Source of the DNA: Halobacterium wangiae
Lineage (GTDB): Archaea; Halobacteriota; Halobacteria; Halobacteriales; Halobacteriaceae
NCBI RefSeq assembly: GCF_021249345.1
Contig: NZ_CP089588.1
Location: forward strand, 2,914,001 to 2,978,000
Length of the DNA: 64,000 nucleotides
Reading direction: 5' to 3'
The notes under the pieces were generated by a model, which worked only from the letters and a program-made list of their open reading frames with translations, had not been told where the DNA came from and did not search any database. A program made the translations under genes and the position numbers. Of this stretch, positions 32,599 to 41,101 are shown in pieces (within the stretch, counting starts at the first letter, position 1; each line of letters opens with the position of its first letter).

Positions 32599-32744
32599 TC
32601 GCCCCTCAGTGCGTCGACGAGAGTCGGTCCGAGGAGCCGCTCTAGCGCGCCGTAGCTGACGTACAGCAGTATTGCTTCGAGTAGAACGACGCCGACGACG
32701 AGTGCTGCGCCGCCGACACCGGATGCGTTCTCAAGCCCGAACAT
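32595..32744 (-). CDS. 49-residue one-helix protein upstream of TauE/SafE (DUF7512-like)
   Basis: This small gene has 49 codons before the stop. The product begins MFGLENASGVGGAALVVGVV and continues LLEAILLYVSYGALERLLGP, one hydrophobic helix with an amphipathic tail. The stop overlaps the TauE/SafE start. I recall a haloarchaeal family of this size (DUF7512) beside such transporters. It may be an accessory subunit. Confidence 0.72.
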   Translation of the reverse strand: MFGLENASGVGGAALVVGVVLLEAILLYVSYGALERLLGPTLVDALRGE

Positions 32745-32761
32745 CGGTACTCACCTCGTTC

Positions 32762-32773
32762 GATATTGTGCAG
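32762..32773 (+). promoter_or_regulatory. GTATTG-type motif close to the small-protein start
   Basis: GATATTGTGCAG lies 23 bp upstream of the ATG at 32744, so a bound protein could block transcription. Confidence 0.4.
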
Positions 32774-32829
32774 TTCATGGAATTCTGCTCACGTCCGAGT
32801 AACCGGCAGCACCACTTAACAGTTTTGGG

Positions 32830-32845
32830 TGCATTGTACAATACA
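32830..32845. promoter_or_regulatory. TGCATTGTACAATACA palindrome
   Basis: An inverted repeat around ATTGTACAAT, upstream of a minus-strand TATA-like CTGTTAAG. It contains GTATTG on the minus strand and matches the motif set of the sulfur promoters. Confidence 0.5.
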
Positions 32846-32918
32846 ATCAATCGTGGTTCACTGTATGTTATAGCCAACGCACGCCGAGCCGCCGTCCTAC
32901 CGACGAGCGACCGGCGGG

Positions 32919-34097
32919 TTACGGCTGGAAGACGGCGCCGAACCCGTAGGCCAGCGAGAACGCGAGCACGAACGACGCCACCCACGCCCCGGCCGTCATG
33001 AGGAGCTTGCGAGCGCTGATCGCCTCGCGGCCGCCCACCGCCACACCGCTCCCGATGATGGCGCTGACCACGATCTCGTTGAACGAGACCGGGACGCCGA
33101 GCAGGACGGCTAGCTGGGCGATAAGGAACGACGGGACGAGCGCGGCGATCGAGCGCCGCGGCCCCAGCGAGGAGTAGTCTTGTGCGAGCGACTTGATCAT
33201 CCGGGGGGCGCCCGTCCACGAGCCGACGAGGATGCCGACACCCCCACCCACGAGGACGGAGAACGTGGAGGCCACGCCGACCTCGTCGAGCAGCGGGAGC
33301 AGCGGACCGACCGCGAGACCTACCTGGCTAGCGCCCGCGGAGAACGCGACGAGCGACCCCAGCGCGAGCAGCATCCGTCTGAGCGCACCCGTCTCGTCCC
33401 GGCGGACGTCCAGGTGAACGAGCAGCCCGACGGCGACCGCGACGACCAGGGAGAGTCCGACCGCAGCGGCAGCTCCCTCGACGCTCAGCAGTCGCCGGCC
33501 GAGGTCGACCAGCGAGCCCGCGGACCCGCCGGGTCCGAGAGACGTGAACTCGACGTTGGCGAGCACCGCGCCGACGAGCCCCGCGAGGGCCGCGATACTG
33601 AACCGTTCGGGGACGTCGCGCCGGGGGAGGAGGCTGGCGATGACGTACGCGATGCCGCCACCGACGAACGGCGTCAGCACCCAGACGGCACCGATCTGGC
33701 GGTACTTCGGCCAGACGGGCGTGCCGCCGAGTGCGAGGCCGACGCCGATGACCGCCCCGGTGACGGTGAACGCCGTCGCTATCGGGTAGCCCGTCCGGAT
33801 ACCGACGGCCATCAGTCCGGCGCCGATAACCAGCGCGACGATGACGCCGCTGGCTGGCAGACTGACGCCGCCGACGAGACCGCTACCGACGGCCTCCGAG
33901 ACGTTCGCACCCTGGGTGACAGCGCCCAGGAACCCGAAGATGCCCACGACGAAGGCCGCGCGCATCGTCGGGATGGCGTTGGCGCCAACCGCCGGCGCGA
34001 ACGGGGTCGCACCGCTGGACCCGGCACCGATCACCCAGGACATGAACAGGCTCGCGAGGGCGGCGACAGCGAACAGTGTGAGGAGGGCTACGTCCAT
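32919..34097 (-). CDS. PiT-family anion permease (phosphate or sulfate)
   Basis: This 392-residue protein has about ten helices and the two PiT signatures GANAIPTMRAAFVVG and GSWTGAPRMIKSLAQD, although the usual GANDV Asp is not in the first copy. PiT proteins import phosphate; some (CysP) import sulfate. Its place between TauE/SafE and the YeeE pair favours sulfate or thiosulfate, as inference. It follows the YeeE genes on the same strand, with 27 bp to the nearest. Confidence 0.85.
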   Translation of the reverse strand: MDVALLTLFAVAALASLFMSWVIGAGSSGATPFAPAVGANAIPTMRAAFVVGIFGFLGAVTQGANVSEAVGSGLVGGVSLPASGVIVALVIGAGLMAVGIRTGYPIATAFTVTGAVIGVGLALGGTPVWPKYRQIGAVWVLTPFVGGGIAYVIASLLPRRDVPERFSIAALAGLVGAVLANVEFTSLGPGGSAGSLVDLGRRLLSVEGAAAAVGLSLVVAVAVGLLVHLDVRRDETGALRRMLLALGSLVAFSAGASQVGLAVGPLLPLLDEVGVASTFSVLVGGGVGILVGSWTGAPRMIKSLAQDYSSLGPRRSIAALVPSFLIAQLAVLLGVPVSFNEIVVSAIIGSGVAVGGREAISARKLLMTAGAWVASFVLAFSLAYGFGAVFQP

Positions 34098-34124
34098 CGG
34101 AGGGTGGGGACCAAGATGTGGTGG

Positions 34125-34583
34125 TCAGTCCGCCTCCGCCGTCGCGGAGGGCGAGGCAGTGCTTCGGCTCCGCCACCGGCCCTGTGCGTACGCGCCGAGG
34201 AACATCCCGGCGAGCGCCCAGAGGATGGTGACGTTGCCGACGCCGAGGCTGGCGTACGCCGCGCCCGGACAGATGCCAGAGAGCCCCCAGCCGACGCCGA
34301 AGATGGCGCCGCCCACGAGGACGTTCCTGTCGAAGGGTTTCAGACGCCGCTCGTAGCGGTCGCCCGTGAGGGGCGCGCGGTCGAGCAGCTTCGGCCCGAC
34401 GAAGAAGCCGAGCCCGCTGACGACGGCGCCGCCGAACATCACGAACAGGAGCCCGAAGTCCTCGAACTGGAGGAAGTCCAGGACGACCTCGGGGCGGGCC
34501 ATGTGGCTGTAGCCGAGGCCGAACCCGAAGATGAGGCCGCCGACGAGGATCAGCGGGATGAACAGCGGGTGTCGGTCCGCCAT
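34125..34583 (-). CDS. YeeE/YedE-family transporter, C-terminal half
   Basis: This 152-residue protein has about four helices with the motif GWGLSGICPGAAYASLGVG, the conserved Cys loop of YeeE/TsuA. This loop passes thiosulfate in the characterised family member. Haloarchaea often split the transporter into two genes, as here. The partner half ends one base before this start. Confidence 0.88.
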   Translation of the reverse strand: MADRHPLFIPLILVGGLIFGFGLGYSHMARPEVVLDFLQFEDFGLLFVMFGGAVVSGLGFFVGPKLLDRAPLTGDRYERRLKPFDRNVLVGGAIFGVGWGLSGICPGAAYASLGVGNVTILWALAGMFLGAYAQGRWRSRSTASPSATAEAD

Positions 34584-34584
34584 G

Positions 34585-35073
34585 TCAGGGACTCACCCCG
34601 AGTGCGGACACCAGCTGTGCGGTGACGATGGCGACGGCGAGGAACGTCACGACGCCCACGATGGACGTCTTCGACGCGGAGCCGACGCCACAGACGCCGT
34701 GACCGGACGTGCAGCCCTTGCCGATGCGCGTCCCGACACCGACGAAGACGCCGCCGACGAGCAGCCGCCACGGCTGGACGTCGGTCGTCCACGCACCGCC
34801 CTGAAAGAGGATCGCGTACACGGCCCCACCCAGGACGATGCCGAGCGTGAACACGACTCGCCAGTCGCGTGACCCGACGTACCGCTGGAAGCGGGACTGC
34901 CCGGAGACGTACGAGAGCGTCGACTCCAGGAACGTGCTCGCGCCCGCGGCGATGCCGGTCCCGAGGTAGACGACGACCGCTCCGAGGCCGACGAGTAGGC
35001 CACCGACGGCGTAGCGACTGATCCCGTTGGGGAACAGGTCGGCGGCCAGCTGGAGTGGAACTGGGTCAGTCAC
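34585..35073 (-). CDS. YeeE/YedE-family transporter, N-terminal half
   Basis: This 162-residue protein has about four helices and the motif GTRIGKGCTSGHGVCGVG, with the Cys pair used for thiosulfate relay in YeeE. Its stop and the second half's start lie one base apart. The rhodanese-MBL gene ends 12 bp upstream, so this is one operon from 36293. Confidence 0.88.
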   Translation of the reverse strand: MTDPVPLQLAADLFPNGISRYAVGGLLVGLGAVVVYLGTGIAAGASTFLESTLSYVSGQSRFQRYVGSRDWRVVFTLGIVLGGAVYAILFQGGAWTTDVQPWRLLVGGVFVGVGTRIGKGCTSGHGVCGVGSASKTSIVGVVTFLAVAIVTAQLVSALGVSP

Positions 35074-35084
35074 GATCAGTGGCT

Positions 35085-36293
35085 TCAGTCACCCGCGAGC
35101 GACTCCTGGCTCGCGGCGCAGTTGTTCGGGCCGAGTTCGAGCGTGAACGCCTCCTCGTCGTCGACCTCGTTCTGGCCGAGGTTCGTCGCGATGATGTCCT
35201 CGTAGTTCGCTGGCCGCGGTGGCATGTCCGAGAGGACGAGGTCGACGAACTCGTCTTCGTCCATCGTGAGTGCGGCCATGTCCTCGACGAGGTCCCCGAT
35301 GGGTGCCGTGTAGGTGCCGTCGTCCGCGGGGACGGCGGCGTCGCTGAAGTGAGCGCCACCGACGAGCGTGTCGTCGGGGAGCGCGAGGACGCTCTCTTGG
35401 AGGGACTCGTAGAGCATGCGTGCGGCGTCCGGTGCGCCCTCGTCGCCTTCCTCGAGGTCGGGGCGGGCGACGCTCTCGACGAACAGCCCGTCGCCGGTCG
35501 CGAGCAGGCTGTCACCGATGAGGTAGGAGGTCATGCCCGTCGTGTGGCCGGGCGTGAAGACCGTCTCGATGGTGGCGTCGCCGACCTCGAAGGTGTCGCC
35601 GTCCTCGGCCGTGGTGAGCTCGTCCGCGTAGGTGACGCCGCGGTCGACGGCGGCATCGGGGATGACGCCTTCGACGCCCTCGCTGTCGAGGTTGCGGACG
35701 CCCGAGATGTGGTCGGCGTGGACGTGCGTGTCGATCGCGTACTTCAGGTCGACACCGAGGTCGTCGGCGTCGGCGAGGTAGCGGTCGGTGAACGCGCGCA
35801 GCGGGTCGACGATGGCGGCCTCGCCGTCGTCGTAGAGGAGGTAGCCCAGGCAGCCCGAGGACGGGCGCTGGTACTGGACCAGGGTGCCGGGGCCGTCGTA
35901 GTCGGTGACCTCGACGGCCTCGTAGATGCTCGCCCAGCCGTTCATCCCGTCCTCGAGGTGGTTGACGTCGTAGCCGTGTTCCACGAGCGTGCCGGCGACG
36001 AACTCGCTGGCACCGCCCTTCGCGCAGAGCACCGTGACCTCGCGGTCGTCGGGGATCTGGTCGAGGACGTCCTCGTCGACGTCGTCCTCGAGGAACTCGA
36101 AGTACGGGACGTTGATCGACTCGACGTTCTCGCCGTCGATCTTCCACTCCTCGTAGTCGGCGGTCATGCGCGCGTCGAGGAGCGTGACGTTCTCGCCGTC
36201 GTCGAGGCGGCTCTTCAGCGTCTCCGGTTCGACTGTCTCGACGTCTGCGTCGGGAGTCGGGAAGTCTTCAGGATTCATGTCGTACACCTCCAT
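35085..36293 (-). CDS. Rhodanese - metallo-beta-lactamase fusion (persulfide dioxygenase-like)
   Basis: This protein has 402 residues. The N-terminal rhodanese domain has the active-site loop VLCAKGGASEFVAG, with the catalytic Cys. The C-terminal MBL domain has IDTHVHADHISGVRNL, FTPGHTTGMTSYLIG and GAHFSD, a binuclear or mononuclear iron/zinc site as in ETHE1-type persulfide dioxygenases. It probably oxidises persulfides to sulfite, which the TauE/SafE protein could export. An ATG at 36278 is an alternative start. A GTATTG-type motif lies about 50 bp upstream. Confidence 0.9.
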   Translation of the reverse strand: MEVYDMNPEDFPTPDADVETVEPETLKSRLDDGENVTLLDARMTADYEEWKIDGENVESINVPYFEFLEDDVDEDVLDQIPDDREVTVLCAKGGASEFVAGTLVEHGYDVNHLEDGMNGWASIYEAVEVTDYDGPGTLVQYQRPSSGCLGYLLYDDGEAAIVDPLRAFTDRYLADADDLGVDLKYAIDTHVHADHISGVRNLDSEGVEGVIPDAAVDRGVTYADELTTAEDGDTFEVGDATIETVFTPGHTTGMTSYLIGDSLLATGDGLFVESVARPDLEEGDEGAPDAARMLYESLQESVLALPDDTLVGGAHFSDAAVPADDGTYTAPIGDLVEDMAALTMDEDEFVDLVLSDMPPRPANYEDIIATNLGQNEVDDEEAFTLELGPNNCAASQESLAGD

Positions 36294-36335
36294 CTACTGG
36301 GCTCAGCCACATAAGGATTTGCATAGTAGTTCGTC

Positions 36336-36351
36336 AACTGTGCAATACAAT
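36336..36351 (-). promoter_or_regulatory. GTATTG-type motif, rhodanese-MBL promoter
   Basis: The minus strand reads ATTGTATTGCACAGTT. Its centre is 50 bp upstream of the start at 36293, above a TATA-like CCTTATG. Confidence 0.5.
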
Positions 36352-36495
36352 TTGCCAGATGTCGACTGGGTGGCTCGCCGATACAGGCTGTTACTGTGCT
36401 CGTGCGTAGCGCATACGGGATATTAACAAGACAGTGCCGGGCCAGTGTAGTTCACGGTGCCCACAAGAACCGACATTCTTTTACCTTCGAAGTTA

Positions 36496-36518
36496 GTATT
36501 GTGCACCAACTCCAATAC
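36496..36518. promoter_or_regulatory. GTATTG-N11-CAATAC inverted repeat, TusA promoter
   Basis: The two half-sites GTATTG (36496-36501) and CAATAC (36513-36518) form an inverted repeat between a TATA-like CTTTTACC and the ATG at 36539. That position suggests repression. Confidence 0.55.
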
Positions 36519-36538
36519 AGAACACGGAGTGACTCAAC

Positions 36539-36784
36539 ATGAGCCAGGAATACGACATCGCGGAGACGCTCGACGTGAAAGGAGCATCGTGCCCCATGCC
36601 GGTCGTGAAGACGAAGTCCGCCGCTGACGACCTCGCAGAGGGCGAGGTACTCGAAGTGCTCGCAACGGACTCCGGCAGCATGAGCGACATCGAAGGCTGG
36701 GCCAAGGGAACCGACGGCGTCGAACTGCTCGACCAGGTCGAGGACGGCGACCTCTACAAGCACTACGTGCAGAAGACGGCATAA
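36539..36784 (+). CDS. TusA-family sulfur carrier
   Basis: This 81-residue protein has the CPMP motif in LDVKGASCPMPVVKTKSA; its Cys carries the persulfide sulfur. It passes sulfur from a donor such as a rhodanese to acceptors. It starts an operon with a DsrE-like protein (one base gap) and a HalOD1 protein, divergent from the rhodanese-MBL operon. Confidence 0.95.
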   Translation: MSQEYDIAETLDVKGASCPMPVVKTKSAADDLAEGEVLEVLATDSGSMSDIEGWAKGTDGVELLDQVEDGDLYKHYVQKTA

Positions 36785-36785
36785 C

Positions 36786-37367
36786 ATGAGCACGGACACA
36801 CCTACCGAAGCGACCGACGGAGAACCGACCACCGAGGCGGAGCTCCGGGCTCGCGTCGAGGAGCTAGAGGACACGGTAGCCACCCTCGAGTCCGAGGTCG
36901 GCGACGACCAGCAGAAGATGACCATCGTCTCCACCCAGGGCTCGTTCGACATGGCCTACCCGCCGCTCATCCTCGCGAGCACGGCAGCCGCCTTCGGCTG
37001 GGACGTCGTGGTCTTCCACACGTTCTGGGGTCTGGACATCCTCCACGAGGAGAAGTCCCAGAACCTCCAGCTGTCGGCCGTCGGCAACCCCAACATGCCG
37101 ATGCCGAACGCGCTCGCCGCGCTCCCCGGGATGGACCGCATGGCGACGAAGATGATGGAGAAGAAGATCGACGACAACGGCACCGCGACCATCGAGGAGC
37201 TCATCGACCTCTCCCTCGACCAGGGCGTCGACCTCCAGGCCTGCCAGATGACCATCGAGCTGATGGACTACGACGAGGACGACTTCTACGACGGCGTCAC
37301 CACGGGCGTCGGCGCGGCCACCGCCATCCAGCACATGGCGGAGTCGGACGTCCAGCTACTCGTCTAA
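36786..37367 (+). CDS. DsrE/DsrF-like (DsrE2) sulfur-relay protein
   Basis: This 193-residue protein has an acidic coiled N-terminus, then the DsrE fold: MTIVSTQGSFDMAYPPLILAS, VVVFHTFWGLDILH and a C-terminal QACQMTIELMDYDEDDFYDGV, where the Cys is the probable sulfur-accepting residue. DsrE2 proteins are usually membrane-linked partners of TusA and rhodanese. It follows tusA by one base. Confidence 0.9.
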   Translation: MSTDTPTEATDGEPTTEAELRARVEELEDTVATLESEVGDDQQKMTIVSTQGSFDMAYPPLILASTAAAFGWDVVVFHTFWGLDILHEEKSQNLQLSAVGNPNMPMPNALAALPGMDRMATKMMEKKIDDNGTATIEELIDLSLDQGVDLQACQMTIELMDYDEDDFYDGVTTGVGAATAIQHMAESDVQLLV

Positions 37368-37369
37368 CA

Positions 37370-37612
37370 GTGCTCGGAACTGCCCTGAATCGACGAACGG
37401 TCGACACCACGGACCGCATCGTCGCTGCGGTCGCCGACAAGGAGGGCGTCGACCCGGTCGACCTGAACCCGCCGCTCGGAACCGTCGTCGACCTCGACGC
37501 GGTCGAACGGCTCTTCGCCCGGAGCACCGCAGCGGCCGACCTCGAACTCCGGTTCCAGTACCGCGGCCACGACGTCCTGGTTCGCGAGGACGGCGCGGTC
37601 ACCGTCGAATAA
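37370..37612 (+). CDS. HalOD1 output-domain protein
   Basis: This 80-residue protein starts at a GTG two bases after the DsrE stop. It shows the HalOD1 fold: VDTTDRIVAAVADKEGVDPVD, PPLGTVVDLDAVERLF and a final strand pair with FQYRGHDVLVREDGAVTV. HalOD1 occurs as a signalling output domain in haloarchaea; here it stands alone and may sense sulfur status in this operon. Confidence 0.85.
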   Translation: MLGTALNRRTVDTTDRIVAAVADKEGVDPVDLNPPLGTVVDLDAVERLFARSTAAADLELRFQYRGHDVLVREDGAVTVE

Positions 37613-37662
37613 CCGATCTCTTCTCGACGGACTGCGGCCGACAGCGAGCCACTGCAGCCGAT

Positions 37663-38781
37663 TCACTCCCACTCGGGTTCGAGCGCCTCGAGCAGGCGGT
37701 CTACCTCTTCCTCGGTGTTCACCGCGTGCACGGACGCCCGAACGACGTCGGGGAATGGGAGCGGACGGACGACCACCCCCGCAGCCGACAGCCGCTCGAC
37801 CGTGGCCTCCGGTTCCGCAACGTCCATCGTCACGAGCCCGGACTCCGGCGACGCGGGGCTCAGCAGACGGTCGTCCGGCACGCCTGCCGCGAGCCGCCCT
37901 GCGAGCCACTCGATCCTGTCCTCAATGCGTTCGACACCGACGTCGTCGATAGCGTCGATGGCGGCCCGCAGCGCCACATGGGGCGCTGGATTCGCGGACC
38001 CCACCTCGAAGCGGCGTGCGCCAGCCGCGTACTCGAACGCCGCCGCCGTCGGTACCTCGACGCTCCGGTAGCCGACGGTGGTCGGTGACAGTGACTCCGC
38101 GACCTCGCGGTCTACGTGGAGGAATCCACCGCCCCAGAGGCCGAGCAGCCACTTGTGGCCCGCTGCGGCGGTGAAGTCTGCACCCCACTCGGCGACGTCC
38201 ATCGGCGCCTGACCGGGCACCTGGACGGCGTCGACCAGCGCGAGAGCGTCGGCGTCGTGGGCGACGTCGACAAGTTCGGAGACCGGGAGCCGCGTGCCGT
38301 GCGTCCACGTCAGTGCGCTGAAACTCGCCAGTTTCGCGTCCTCCACGGCCTCCGAGAACGCGTCGACGTCGACCCGCCCGTCCTCAGTCTCCACCACGCG
38401 GACCTCGACGCCGTCGCGTTCGAGTCGCTGCCACGGGAGGATTCCCGCCGGGTGTTCGACGTCGGTGCGCACGACGACGTCGCCCGGCTCCCACGAGATG
38501 GCGTTCGCGACCACGTTCATGCCGGCCGTCGTACTCTCCGTGAGCGCTATCTCGTCGGGGTCGGCGCCGACGAAGGACGCGACCCGCTCCCGCGTGCGGT
38601 CGTACTCGGCGAACGCCGTCTCGTAGGGGTCGCCCCGGACGGGCACCTCGTACTCGAACGACTGCGTGAACTCGGTGGCCGCGTCGAGGACGAACTCCGG
38701 GCTCGGACCGTGCGCCCCGAAGTTCATGTAGATGCCCTCCCGGAGCGCCGGAACCGCGGCGCGGAGGTCCTCGGGCGTCAC
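37663..38781 (-). CDS. Class V aminotransferase-family PLP enzyme
   Basis: This 372-residue protein has the PLP-binding lysine in FTAAAGHKWLLGLWGGGFLHV and the upstream Asp in ALALVDAVQVPGQ. The overall layout resembles isopenicillin-N epimerase, cysteine desulfurase or selenocysteine-lyase-like members of class V. No active-site loop Cys is evident, so cysteine desulfurase is unlikely. The reaction is not assignable. It is monocistronic. Confidence 0.88.
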   Translation of the reverse strand: MTPEDLRAAVPALREGIYMNFGAHGPSPEFVLDAATEFTQSFEYEVPVRGDPYETAFAEYDRTRERVASFVGADPDEIALTESTTAGMNVVANAISWEPGDVVVRTDVEHPAGILPWQRLERDGVEVRVVETEDGRVDVDAFSEAVEDAKLASFSALTWTHGTRLPVSELVDVAHDADALALVDAVQVPGQAPMDVAEWGADFTAAAGHKWLLGLWGGGFLHVDREVAESLSPTTVGYRSVEVPTAAAFEYAAGARRFEVGSANPAPHVALRAAIDAIDDVGVERIEDRIEWLAGRLAAGVPDDRLLSPASPESGLVTMDVAEPEATVERLSAAGVVVRPLPFPDVVRASVHAVNTEEEVDRLLEALEPEWE

Positions 38782-38966
38782 GGGCGTCCCCTCGACGGGT
38801 CGACGGCGATGCGCGCACTGACGGCGTGCGTCTCGCTACTAATCACCGCTAGATGTTGCGCCCGAACGCCCAAAGAGCTACGCACGGCTACCACACCGAT
38901 TCGGGCTGCTCGCGCGCGAGTACTCCCGCCACGGCGAGCAGGTAACCGGTACCGCGCGGACGAGAA

Positions 38967-40214
38967 CTACCGGAACTCGGCGAGCCACGCCGTCGGGAGG
39001 CGCGCGTAGACGACGGCGTTGTCCACGATTGCGTCGACGTCCACGTACTCGTCGACGGCGTGGACGGTGTCGGAGCCCAGCGCGAACTCGACGGTCGGGA
39101 TGCCCGCGTTCCGGAGCTTCTTAGCGTCGCCACCGCCCGTCGCGCTCCGGCGGTAGACGCGCTCTCCGACGACGTCCTCGGCGGTGGTGGAGACTGCCTC
39201 CACGAGCGGGCTGTCGACCGGTTCGACGGTGCCGACGCTCCAGGAGACGTCGGCTATCGTGACGCCCTCGCAGCCGGCGACACACTCGCGGATCCCCGCC
39301 ACTACCTCCGGGGTCTGGACGCCCGCGACCACTCTGACGTCGAGTTCCGCGGTGGCCGACTGCGGGACGCTGTTGATGGCCTCGCCGCCGTGCAGCGTGC
39401 CGAGGTTGATCGACGGGTGCTCGAAGAGCCCGCGGGCCGTGTCCGCGCCCAGCTTCGGCGCGTAGTAATCGATCGACTCCTCGACGATGGGCTGCATTGT
39501 CTCGTCGACCTCTAGCGTCCGTGAGCCGAAGCGGGACCGTACGACCGTCACTGCGTCGTAGAGGCGGTCGATGGCGTTCACGCCCACCATCGGCCGGGAC
39601 CCGTGGGCGGCCTCGCCCGTGGCTTCCAGAGTGAGCCAGATGCTCCCCCGGTCCGCGACGGTCACCGAGTGCTGGCCGGATTCGCAGGTCGGCTCCCCGA
39701 TGACGCAGCCGTCGGCAACGAGGCGGTCCGCGTCGAGGAGGGCGGGGAGGCCGGCGTCCCCGCTCACCTCCTCGTCGCTCACGAACGCGAACGTCAGGGT
39801 CACTGGCGGCCTCGTGTCGGTCTCGACGAACGCGCGGATCGCGAACAGCATCGCGGCGACCGCGCCCTTCATATCCGTCGTCCCCCGGCCGTAGAGCCGG
39901 TCGTCCACCACCTCCCCGAGCGGGTCGTACGTCCACGCCTCCTCGTCGAACGGGACCGTGTCGAAGTGGCCGTTGAACAGGAGCGTCTCCGGGCGCGCTC
40001 CGGGCACGGTCGCGAGGAGGTTCGGCTTCGCCGGGTCGACCTCGAAGCGCTCGGCGTCGACGCCGAGCGACGCCAGGTACTCGCCGACGTACTCGACGAT
40101 CTCCGCCGTGTTCCCGGGCGGGTTCGCCGTATCCATCGCCACGAGGTCCTCGGTGAGGGCGAGCAGTTCCCCGCGGTGGGCCTCGACGTACTCGGGTGGC
40201 GTGCTGGCGGTCAC
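38967..40214 (-). CDS. M20-family metallopeptidase (ArgE/DapE type)
   Basis: This 415-residue protein shows the M20 metal motifs: NGHFDTVPFDEEAW, GRGTTDMKGAVAAML, VSDEEVSGDAG and GEPTCESG. The dimerisation domain begins ITVTLEA-like (GSIWLTLEATGEAAHGSRP). It likely deacylates or deaminates an amino-acid derivative. The GTG at 40214 follows one base after the stop of a frameshifted small gene, so both belong to one operon. Confidence 0.9.
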   Translation of the reverse strand: MTASTPPEYVEAHRGELLALTEDLVAMDTANPPGNTAEIVEYVGEYLASLGVDAERFEVDPAKPNLLATVPGARPETLLFNGHFDTVPFDEEAWTYDPLGEVVDDRLYGRGTTDMKGAVAAMLFAIRAFVETDTRPPVTLTFAFVSDEEVSGDAGLPALLDADRLVADGCVIGEPTCESGQHSVTVADRGSIWLTLEATGEAAHGSRPMVGVNAIDRLYDAVTVVRSRFGSRTLEVDETMQPIVEESIDYYAPKLGADTARGLFEHPSINLGTLHGGEAINSVPQSATAELDVRVVAGVQTPEVVAGIRECVAGCEGVTIADVSWSVGTVEPVDSPLVEAVSTTAEDVVGERVYRRSATGGGDAKKLRNAGIPTVEFALGSDTVHAVDEYVDVDAIVDNAVVYARLPTAWLAEFR

Positions 40215-40215
40215 G

Positions 40216-40396
40216 TCAGTCGAGGTTCCAGCCGAGCGCGTTCTCCGCGGTCGACACCGGGTTCCGGGCGGGGCTGAACGGCGGGGCGTCTGCCGGGTCC
40301 GCGTACTCGAGTTCCCGCACGGACGTGCCCGCGTGCAGGGTCGTCGCGACGGTGGCGGTGCGCTCCCCCCGGCGCGACGACGAATGTGTCTGTCAC
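40216..40396 (-). pseudogene. Frameshifted small gene upstream of the M20 peptidase
   Basis: Starting at a GTG at 40396, the frame codes VTDTFVVAPGG, then runs into arginine-rich nonsense. One frame over, GERTATVATTLHAGTSVREL, then EYADPADAPPFSPARNPVST and AENALGWNLD is clearly coding and ends at the stop 40216-40218. The switch lies at a run of six C on the plus strand (40365-40370). Removing one base restores a continuous protein of about 59 residues. It is either a sequencing error, a true pseudogene or a phase-variable tract. I do not recognise the family. Confidence 0.7.
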
Positions 40397-40641
40397 GCGG
40401 AAGAATTGCCCGGCCAGCGCCTAAAGTATTTCCTGGAGTACCCAATATTGTCGGCGCGTCCACGGCTCCCACTGATACCCGGTACGCGGTCATCGTCGCG
40501 TATGTCTTCCAGATACCTGCACGTTGTCGTTCCCGTACGTTCGCCGCCCTGGTGCGGCGGCGTCACGAGTTCCCCGGGCGATAGCGGAGGCGTCCGGTGC
40601 AGTCGCTGCGGTCCGGTACCCGAAAGAGTTTGTCGGTGAAG

Positions 40642-40652
40642 GTGCAATACTG
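40642..40652 (-). promoter_or_regulatory. GTATTG-type motif at the DUF302 gene start
   Basis: The minus strand reads CAGTATTGCAC. It ends 7 bp before the ATG at 40659, a repressor-like position. Confidence 0.45.
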
Positions 40653-40658
40653 CCTACG

Positions 40659-41099
40659 ATGGCACTACCCTTCGATCCGGCGGCAGTAGACCCCGGCGAC
40701 ATCGGCGAGGAACAGACCACCCTCGAGATGGACCACGAGGAAGCCGTCGAACACGTCCGTGAGGTGTTCGAGGACGCGGGCTTCGGTGTCCTCGCAGAGT
40801 TCTCCCCATCAGAGGTACTCAACGAGAAGGTCGACGCGGACCGGGACCCCTACTACGTGCTGGGTGCGTGCAACCCCCAGATGGCGGACCGTGCGCTAGA
40901 CGTCTCCGAGAATCGCATCGGCGCGCTGTTCCCGTGTAACGTCGTCGTCTGGCAGGAGGAACCCGGCGTCCAGCGCGTCTACCACGTCTCCATCATGCGC
41001 ATCGCGCGACTGCTCGGGATGGCACCCGACGACGACGAGATGGCCGACATCGTCGCCGAAACCGGAACACTAGTCGACGAGGCGTTCGAGAACCTCTAG
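40659..41099 (+). CDS. DUF302 domain protein
   Basis: This 146-residue protein has the DUF302 core: EEAVEHVREVFEDAGFGVLAE, YYVLGACNPQMADRALDV and FPCNVVVWQEEP. DUF302 proteins are small, often found near sulfur and metal genes, and of unknown reaction. The GTATTG motif at its promoter links it to the sulfur regulon. A methyltransferase gene follows by two bases. Confidence 0.9.
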   Translation: MALPFDPAAVDPGDIGEEQTTLEMDHEEAVEHVREVFEDAGFGVLAEFSPSEVLNEKVDADRDPYYVLGACNPQMADRALDVSENRIGALFPCNVVVWQEEPGVQRVYHVSIMRIARLLGMAPDDDEMADIVAETGTLVDEAFENL

Positions 41100-41101
41100 C
41101 G

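Noticed and set aside
34125..35073. The two YeeE/YedE genes as one gene broken by a frameshift or stop.
   Set aside because: Each half has its own start, complete helices and Cys motif, and haloarchaea commonly encode this transporter as two genes.
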